Of a stretch of DNA of 11,433 bases, positions 7,742-11,433 are shown piece after piece. Within the stretch, counting starts at the first letter, position 1, and each line of letters starts with the position of its first letter. Position numbers and translations under genes: made by a program. Under the pieces are notes generated by a model that saw nothing but the letters and a program-made list of their open reading frames with translations, did no database searches and was not told where the DNA came from. Source of the DNA: Verrucomicrobiales bacterium. Lineage in GTDB: Bacteria > Verrucomicrobiota > Verrucomicrobiia > Limisphaerales > SXQI01. The stretch covers positions 1 through 11,433 of the forward strand of contig JAQGOX010000563.1 in assembly GCA_028293365.1 (NCBI GenBank), in the 5' to 3' direction.

Positions 7742-7770
7742 GTCCAAGGTCCAAAGTCATAAGTCCAAAG
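7742..7770. repeat. Heptanucleotide tandem repeat (GTCCAAA)n
   Basis: Four consecutive 7-base units: GTCCAAG, GTCCAAA, GTCATAA, GTCCAAA, then a trailing G. The third unit is degenerate. The copy number is low and it lies in noncoding DNA. Slippage-prone arrays of this kind occur between genes in related genomes (my recollection, not checked). No coding or regulatory role is visible. Confidence 0.7.
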
Positions 7771-7810
7771 TGCGGCAACCTTGGCGTTTCGTACCCCCTC
7801 CCCCCCATCC

Positions 7811-7846
7811 AATTAGCGTGCTTTTTTGTGCTATAGCGTGCTAATT
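7811..7846. repeat. Combined inverted and direct repeat (AATTAGC ... GCTAATT)
   Basis: AATTAGC (7811-7817) and GCTAATT (7840-7846) are exact inverted copies. Inside the same interval TAGCGTGCT occurs twice in direct orientation (7814-7822 and 7834-7842), 20 bases or about two helical turns apart. A run of six T (7822-7827) lies between. A cytosine-rich tract (five C, T, seven C) precedes it at 7794-7806. This could be a binding site for a multimeric protein or the end of a small degenerate element. Confidence 0.5.
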
Positions 7847-7980
7847 AGAAAAGCGGCAGACAGGTCTTCCAGAGAAAGTGCGGAGTCCGCGGAATCGCTT
7901 ATCTTTCCGCTTTGAAATCTAAATCGTGTCTTTTGGCGGTGGAAAACAATTTGCCGGGCCGCAGGTGTGGGGGGTCTCTT

Positions 7981-8097
7981 TTTATTGTGTTTTGCTGTGT
8001 TTATTGTGTTTTGGCCGGAATTCGCTGTGTCGCGATTGTGTTCGGACTGTGTTTTGGTTGTGTTGCCTCTGTGTTGAATTGTGTTTTCAACACAATT
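7981..8097. repeat. Helically phased alternating repeat array ending in a hairpin
   Basis: Nine GTGT cores start at 7987, 7997, 8006, 8027, 8038, 8049, 8060, 8071 and 8081, that is every 9-11 bases with one unit skipped near 8016. An earlier GTGT at 7965 keeps the register. Read on the minus strand, each unit is [A/G]ACACA followed by A or G, and A and G forms alternate strictly through all nine, so the real period is a dimer of about 22 bases. The minus strand is A/C-rich and G-poor. The last unit forms a perfect inverted repeat: AATTGTGTT (8077-8085), loop TTC, AACACAATT (8089-8097). Frames that stay open here are low-complexity and not considered genes. Confidence 0.72.
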
Positions 8098-8120
8098 GCC
8101 TGGCAACCAGATCTGGAAGG

Positions 8121-8152
8121 TTAAACCACGGAATCGCGGGACACACGGAAAG
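8121..8152. repeat. Dispersed intergenic repeat of the 'TTAACCxCGGA' type, diverged copy
   Basis: TTAAACCACGGAATCGCGGG (8121-8140) and then ACACACGGAAAG resemble the copies at 8268-8293 and 10888-10915, which share TTaRCC, GGATTTC and CGGAT words. Such short A/T-and-CGG intergenic words are scattered in many genomes of this kind. The copy is not coding and shows no terminal repeats. Confidence 0.4.
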
Positions 8153-8160
8153 GAACCTGG

Positions 8161-8192
8161 AAAATAGCGTGTGGCAGTGTGTGCGAGCGTGA
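8161..8192. repeat. GTGT-rich block, copy 2 of the dispersed direct repeat
   Basis: AGCGTGTG (8166-8173) and GTGTGCGAG (8179-8187) repeat the words at 7696-7717 exactly, with the same spacing, 470 bases downstream and in the same orientation. The 22-base pair matches at 17 or more positions; only the five middle bases differ. Together the copies bracket the heptamer repeat, the inverted repeat and the phased array. Confidence 0.6.
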
Positions 8193-8267
8193 TTTAAAAA
8201 ATGATCGTGCAGTCCCGCTTGCAGTCGTTGGGATGAACGCGAAAACCCAATTAGGTAAAACAGGAGA

Positions 8268-8297
8268 TTTTAACCGCGGATTTCGCGGATCAATCCA
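8268..8297. repeat. Dispersed intergenic repeat, clearest copy of the 'TTAACCGCGGA' type
   Basis: TTTAACCGCGGATTTCGCGG (8268-8287) followed by ATCAATCC contains CGCGGAT twice, 9 bases apart. It is the least degraded of three related words in the window (others at 8121 and 10888). Noncoding, with no role visible. Confidence 0.45.
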
Positions 8298-8401
8298 AAA
8301 AATATTAAACTTTTTTGGAAAGCTTCCAGCGTGTTGTCTGTCACCGGTCGCCGGATTATGCGTTTGAAAAGGCGCGGTCGTGCAATAAGAAAATATAACA
8401 C

Positions 8402-8439
8402 CCCAATCCTCTGCGCCGATATCGGCGCAGAGGGTTGGG
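8402..8439. repeat. 38-base near-perfect palindrome
   Basis: The two 19-base arms meet with no spacer at 8420/8421. The inner 26 bases (8408-8433), CCTCTGCGCCGAT and its reverse complement, are exactly palindromic. The single mismatch in the outer arm (8407 T against 8434 G) still pairs as G-U in RNA. As RNA it would be a very stable stem of about 17 pairs. On the minus strand it is followed by T-rich DNA (TTATATTTTCTTATT), so it might end minus-strand transcripts; on the plus strand there is no T-tract. It could equally be a dispersed palindromic repeat or a protein-binding site. Confidence 0.75.
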
Positions 8440-8500
8440 CACTGATTTCCGGGTTTCTGGAATTCATTGCTTCATTTCGATTCAAATGTCAAAGAACTGA

Positions 8501-8540
8501 GTCACGGACATAAGTCAGTGACAGCCGAGCCAGCTCGGCT
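8501..8540. repeat. Two adjacent inverted repeats
   Basis: GTCACGGAC (8501-8509) pairs with GTCAGTGAC (8514-8522) at 8 of 9 positions. Immediately after it, AGCCGAGC (8523-8530), CA, GCTCGGCT (8533-8540) is a perfect 8-bp inverted repeat. With the palindrome at 8402-8439 this makes three stem-forming sites within 140 bases, all 3' of the minus-strand gene that ends at 8620. Neither has a T-tract, so neither is a classical terminator. Confidence 0.5.
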
Positions 8541-8591
8541 TCAGAAACATGTTTATCAGATTAACTCTTCGCACGTCAACTACTTTTTCAT

Positions 8592-8775
8592 GGAGGAGCT
8601 TTAAAAAATGAATCCAGGCTTACACGATGCTAAATTTCTTGCAGTTTCTGCACCAGGATCCGCGTCCGAATGTTGCCCACACAATAAGGTATCCTCCGAT
8701 GAACAAGAGGAAGATGGCGGGGAACCGGAAGATGGGAGCGAAGAAGGCGGCGGGGATCAGGGCAATCATGAGTAG
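8592..8775 (+). other. Strong ribosome-binding site and 55-codon acidic frame, antisense to the zinc-ribbon gene
   Basis: GGAGGAG (8592-8598) stands 9 bases before ATG 8608, the best Shine-Dalgarno/start pair in the window. The frame runs 55 codons to TAG at 8773-8775: MNPGLHDAKFLAVSAPGSAS, then a very acidic tail rich in E, D and G (for example DEQEEDGGEPEDGSEEGG). Most of it is the complement of the hydrophobic codons of the minus-strand gene at 8620-8848, which alone explains the acidic composition, so it is probably not a conserved protein. The start signal may be left over from a lost gene, or may drive an antisense leader. Confidence 0.3.
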
Positions 8776-8848
8776 TCCGGAAATGAAGAGACGGGGCCGG
8801 CTTTTTTAGAAGCAGCGCTCCACCGCAAGTCTTGCATCGAAACTCCAT
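8620..8848 (-). pseudogene. Small zinc-ribbon membrane protein, broken by a one-base frameshift
   Basis: On the minus strand ATG 8848 begins MEFRCKTCGGALLLK, with a CxxC zinc knuckle. The frame then leaves homology-like sequence and reads Pro/His/Arg-rich. In the neighbouring frame the protein continues as RPRLFISGLLMIALIPAAFF, APIFRFPAIFLLFIGGYLIV, WATFGRG and ends SWCRNCKKFSIV with TAA at 8622-8620. That gives two hydrophobic segments followed by a second CxxC. Removing one base from the run of six T on the given strand (8802-8807) joins the two parts into a 75-residue protein. The interval is 229 bases, one more than a multiple of three, as expected. The likely intact product is a small inner-membrane protein whose two CxxC pairs form one zinc ribbon. 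The break could be a real mutation, a sequencing error in a homopolymer, or slippage-based expression. Confidence 0.65.
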
Positions 8849-9309
8849 AATGCCAGTGGCTGAATATTACCGCACGGAGCGTAAATAAAACTGATTTTTC
8901 AATCAGGCACAACAGCGATCGACTTTGCAGAGCAGCACGGGCCTGTTCAAAGAACATCTCTCTTGAAAAGAACTCGGAAGGTGAATGTTCGCTTAGTAAA
9001 CAAATGAAGTGCGTTTGGATTTTCCCACTGCCCTTTTCCACAAAACGCAGGGGTCGACTGAAAAAGGTCACTGGAACCTGGATGAGATGGCTCGAATCCA
9101 GTCCGCAGAATGTCGGAACGGATTAGGAGACATATCGCGCAGAGCCACCGGAGCGCGGAGGAGAGGGGAAAAATCCAAGTTCCCTCTCTATCTGAACTAA
9201 AGCCGGGATATTATTTGCTTCTATTTGAAGTTCATGCACCAGGGTTATTTTGGTAGAGTCTATCCTGCGTGGAGCTGTAGAACGTATGAATGTTTTGTGG
9301 AACGGTCAG
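8849..9309. other. Noncoding stretch before the HEAT-like gene
   Basis: I see no convincing gene here. Open frames on both strands (for example 9009-9200 plus, 8766-9071 minus) have no recognisable motif and non-coding composition. There is a purine-rich, repeat-like patch at about 9140-9180 (GAGCGCGGAGGAGAGGGGAA), a common kind of intergenic word. GTG 9250 and ATG 9286 are in frame with the next gene and could extend it upstream. Confidence 0.5.
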
Positions 9310-10845
9310 ATGAAAATTGGGCCGGCGGTTTTCGCGTTGCTGGCATTTTTGTGGGCAGGATCGGTCAGCGGCGCGGATACCGAATTCGCCTGGCAGGACC
9401 GCGGAAAGTATCGCGCACCTGACTTTGAAGGAACGTACCCACTGGATCCAGATGCGAGCAGCCGCCTGGAAATGGCCGTGCCGGCATTGGAGCGCCGCGA
9501 AACAGTGGGGGAAAATGTTTTTGAGTTGATTCGAAAAGGATTGCGGGGACTTCGCGTGGATCGGCAGATGCCGGCCTTAAGGGGGTTTGGGAATTCGTTT
9601 ATTTGGGGTCGCTCTCCTCAGGACCCGCGCGCGATCGAACTGATGTATCACGCTTCGGCATCGACCAATTCTCAAATCAGCTACAATGCGATTTATTTTG
9701 GATTGTCCACGGTTCGCCCGATGACAGACTCGATTCTCCGGGCGCTGGTGGAAGCTGGGATGCGGTCGGAAGATCCGAATGTGCTTTCACGAATCGCATG
9801 GGGAGCATCGGCCAGGAAGGAAGAGCTTTTGCGGCAACTTCAGCCGTACCTCGAATCGAGTGACCTGCAGCGACAGCGGCATGCGGAGGCGTTGCGGCAA
9901 ATCTTTTCGGGGGAAGTGGAGGCGTTCGCCTGGGCGGAAGCGAGAGCCAAAGAATTGGCCAGGGAGAAGCATTCCGGTCAGCTTGAAGAAATTCGAGGGG
10001 TGCTGCTTGAGGGCGATTCGGCAAAACGCCGGCAGACCCTCGAACTGATTCAGCGTGAGCGTATTTCCTTGATTATGGATGAGTCGTTTATCAGCGCGTT
10101 CGCCGCGGCTGCCCGGGACCGCGATGCGAAGGTTCGTGATTTGGCGACGGTGACAACGGGTGGGCAATGGATTTGGAGCGGGAGGACCAGGGCGAACCAG
10201 GCACCCGAAGCGATTCAATTAATGATGCACCTTTCTCACGATTCGGATCGGCAGGTTCGCTACAACGCGATGTATTATGGCCTCTCGACGATCCGAAATC
10301 GGAGTGACGATGTGGTGGACCGAATGATCCAGATGCTCATGGAGGATGGTCTCGATAACAGGGACTTCCGAGAGCGGATTACATGGGGCCTCCGCGATGA
10401 GCGACCGACCGTCCAACGCGTCGTTGAGAAATGGATGGATGGAACGGATAGGATCAAGGCCCTATTCGCATACGGATTCTTCCTCGATTTTTTTGGCGAA
10501 AAACCTCCCGAAAATGCCACTGTCAAAGGTTTGCTGCAAACGCCCGAGGAACCAGTTTGCCAGATCCTTGCATTTGGACCCACCGAAGGGTGGAGGCCGA
10601 CGAGCATGGACGAATATTTGGATGCGCTGCGCGCAGAAATTCCCGCCAAACAGGTCCAACGTGTTTTGTGGACACATAGCAAAGGCCCGCCTTTCGCCAT
10701 CGTGGAGACTCAGGACGCAACTGCGATAAAGAGCGCGTTGCTGAAGAGTCCGCATTTCAAAATCGCGTTTGAACGGCCATTGTCCGTTGCGGCAATTGTG
10801 ACGGTTGGCAAAGAAGGTGGATTCAAAGCGCTGGATTTAAAATAG
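9310..10845 (+). CDS. Secreted HEAT-like repeat protein with a duplicated module
   Basis: A 511-residue protein from ATG 9310, chosen because it gives a clean signal peptide (MKIGPAVFALLAFLWAGSVS-GA, cut after residue 22) with GGAA 7 bases upstream. ATG 9286 or GTG 9250 would add 8 or 20 residues. After a short lead (FAWQDRGKYRAPDFEGTYPL) come two related alpha-helical modules: A at about 93-182 (SFIWGRSPQDPRAIELM, YNAIYFGLSTVR, RIAWGA) and B at about 284-378 (QWIWSGRTRANQAPEAIQLM, YNAMYYGLSTIR, RITWGL). They are joined by helices around 190-280 (EALRQIFSGEVEAFAWAEAR, LIMDESFISAFAAAARD). This is the layout of HEAT-type scaffold proteins, which bind other proteins and have no active site. The last 130 residues (QILAFGPTEGW, FAIVETQDATAIKSALLKSP) are a separate, unrecognised domain. 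I associate this architecture with Verrucomicrobia; its function is unknown. Confidence 0.82.
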   Translation: MKIGPAVFALLAFLWAGSVSGADTEFAWQDRGKYRAPDFEGTYPLDPDASSRLEMAVPALERRETVGENVFELIRKGLRGLRVDRQMPALRGFGNSFIWGRSPQDPRAIELMYHASASTNSQISYNAIYFGLSTVRPMTDSILRALVEAGMRSEDPNVLSRIAWGASARKEELLRQLQPYLESSDLQRQRHAEALRQIFSGEVEAFAWAEARAKELAREKHSGQLEEIRGVLLEGDSAKRRQTLELIQRERISLIMDESFISAFAAAARDRDAKVRDLATVTTGGQWIWSGRTRANQAPEAIQLMMHLSHDSDRQVRYNAMYYGLSTIRNRSDDVVDRMIQMLMEDGLDNRDFRERITWGLRDERPTVQRVVEKWMDGTDRIKALFAYGFFLDFFGEKPPENATVKGLLQTPEEPVCQILAFGPTEGWRPTSMDEYLDALRAEIPAKQVQRVLWTHSKGPPFAIVETQDATAIKSALLKSPHFKIAFERPLSVAAIVTVGKEGGFKALDLK

Positions 10846-11140
10846 GCGGGAGTCCCTTACTCTGCCGAAACGAGAGTCAAAGAAATTTAGCCGAGGATTT
10901 CTGAATTTCACGGATGAGAAGGGATGCAGCAACTATTTCCACTTATTCACCCGCGATGTTTATCCAAAATATCGATGACCTGTCGGGCCGTGATGATCGC
11001 GATGCCTTGCACCCGTTTTAACACCCGATCGAAGAGAGCCCGCAGGTGCCCCTCGTACCTCTAGTGGAGTATTCGTTAATTACATGCAATTCTCATAATT
11101 TGGGAGGCACGAGGTTTGCTTTGAGGGATGATTCTCACTT
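10846..11140. other. Intergenic stretch with a degraded repeat and a coding-like fragment
   Basis: Bases 10888-10915 (TAGCCGAGGATTTCTGAATT, then TCACGGAT) are a diverged copy of the repeat at 8268-8297. Weak arms ACTCT/AGAGT at 10859-10877 follow the HEAT-like gene but carry no T-tract, so no terminator is called. The coding-like minus-strand fragment at 10947-11060 is listed separately. A Shine-Dalgarno-like GGGAGG at 11102-11107 and GAGGGATG near 11123-11130 precede the last gene. Confidence 0.5.
10947..11060 (-). pseudogene. Possible C-terminal gene fragment, family unknown
   Basis: On the minus strand a 37-codon stretch reads RYEGHLRALFDRVLKRVQ, GIAIITARQV, IDILDKHRG and stops with TGA at 10949-10947. 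An in-frame TAG lies immediately upstream and no start codon is available. The composition is protein-like (amphipathic helix, strand, helix) and unlike the shadow frames nearby, which suggests the tail end of a lost gene, possibly a TIM-barrel or deacetylase-type enzyme; I cannot assign it. It could also be chance. Confidence 0.3.
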
Positions 11141-11433
11141 ATGCAAACAATTATTGGCGGCTGGCCGATATTTTCCGGCCTGGGGAGGCGGTATTTAAGG
11201 GGAGGGGTGCGCTTGATTGCAGGAGCATTTTTAGGGGCTGGTTGCCTCTTGGCGCGCGCGCAGCCTTTGGATGTGTGGACTAAAACGAACCCAAGCTTAT
11301 CGAGCGATGACATTGCCGATGTAACCTACGTGGATGGGGAATTTCTGGCTGCCGCCCCTACCGACGGGGTTCTAGTATCGACCGATGGGACCACCTGGAG
11401 TTTGAGGCCGACGGAGCCCGCAGGGCACCCGAT
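11141..11433 (+). CDS. Start of an exported protein, probably beta-propeller type (3' end beyond the window)
   Basis: The frame is open from ATG 11141 to the window end (97 codons plus two bases). The N-terminus MQTIIGGWPIFSGLGRRYLR is a long basic leader, then VRLIAGAFLGAGCLLARAQ forms a signal peptide with likely cleavage at ARA-Q. GTG 11207, directly after a GGGGAGGG tract, would give a more usual leader and may be the true start. The mature part begins PLDVWTKTNPSLSSDDIADV and continues TYVDGEFLAAAPTDGVLVST, DGTTWSLRPTEPAGHP. The 'G.F.A....DG...STDGTTW' pattern is the strand repeat of sialidase/photosystem-stability-type beta-propellers that are abundant in secreted proteins of Verrucomicrobia. 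Only the first blade is visible, so size, partner domains and anchoring are unknown. The LGAGC stretch is a poor lipobox match. Confidence 0.6.
   Translation, partial: MQTIIGGWPIFSGLGRRYLRGGVRLIAGAFLGAGCLLARAQPLDVWTKTNPSLSSDDIADVTYVDGEFLAAAPTDGVLVSTDGTTWSLRPTEPAGHP

Noticed and set aside
7981..8097. CRISPR array
   Set aside because: Units are only about 11 bases with no unique spacers, and no cas gene is nearby.
7831..8192. Overlapping open frames on both strands across the phased array
   Set aside because: They are low-complexity translations of the GTGT/ACAC repeats, with no start signals or motifs.
8402..8439. Plus-strand intrinsic terminator
   Set aside because: The stem is strong but no T-tract follows on the plus strand, and no plus-strand gene ends close upstream.
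8766..9071. 101-residue minus-strand open frame
   Set aside because: It overlaps the frameshifted zinc-ribbon gene in a different frame and has no recognisable features.
11129..11284. 51-codon plus-strand frame starting at ATG 11129
   Set aside because: It lies out of frame with the signal-peptide-bearing gene at 11141 and ends inside it; its composition is that of a shadow frame.

Overview
The window looks like chromosomal DNA of a member of the Verrucomicrobiota, most likely a Pedosphaera/Limisphaerales-type soil or freshwater lineage. This is inference. It rests on moderate GC with few Shine-Dalgarno sites, a secreted HEAT-like repeat protein of a type I associate with that group, a secreted neutral-ceramidase-family protein, an MBL-exonuclease/ATP-ligase fusion, and intergenic DNA packed with short dispersed repeats. 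No rRNA or tRNA gene, CRISPR array, transposase or phage gene is visible.

Layout. Bases 1-393 hold the 3' part of a FabZ-type 3-hydroxyacyl-ACP dehydratase gene (+). Facing it, at about 409-790 (-), is a wrecked short-chain dehydrogenase that has lost both ends and contains a frameshift. At 907-3684 (+) one reading frame joins a beta-CASP metallo-beta-lactamase exonuclease to an ATP-dependent DNA ligase. It is followed by an exported neutral/alkaline ceramidase-family protein (3763-5115, +). That gene converges on a minus-strand pair: the bifunctional NAD(P)HX repair enzyme NnrE-NnrD (5816-7222) and, 124 bases further on, a single-domain response regulator (5161-5691). A small unknown protein (7407-7661, +) is read away from nnrDE and is preceded by a perfect 8-bp inverted repeat.

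Bases 7662-9309 are almost free of intact genes. About 0.9 kb of this is a patchwork of short repeats: a 7-bp tandem repeat, an inverted/direct repeat pair, a helically phased array of about 10-11 bp units that alternates between two forms and ends in a perfect hairpin, two copies of a GTGT-rich block 470 bases apart, and a 38-base near-perfect palindrome. The only gene-like item is a small membrane/zinc-ribbon protein (8620-8848, -) broken by one extra base at a run of six T (A on the coding strand). A strong ribosome-binding site with ATG fires antisense into it. Bases 9310-10845 (+) encode a secreted protein with a duplicated HEAT-like module. After about 300 bases of degraded DNA, the window ends in the start of another exported protein, probably a beta-propeller type (11141 onward, +).

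Functionally this is a mixed neighbourhood (lipid synthesis, DNA repair, NAD(P)H repair, signalling, secreted proteins) with no clear multi-gene operon. The most unusual items are the exonuclease-ligase fusion without its usual partner genes close by, and the alternating phased repeat array in the gene-poor stretch. I do not see a complete new multi-gene system.
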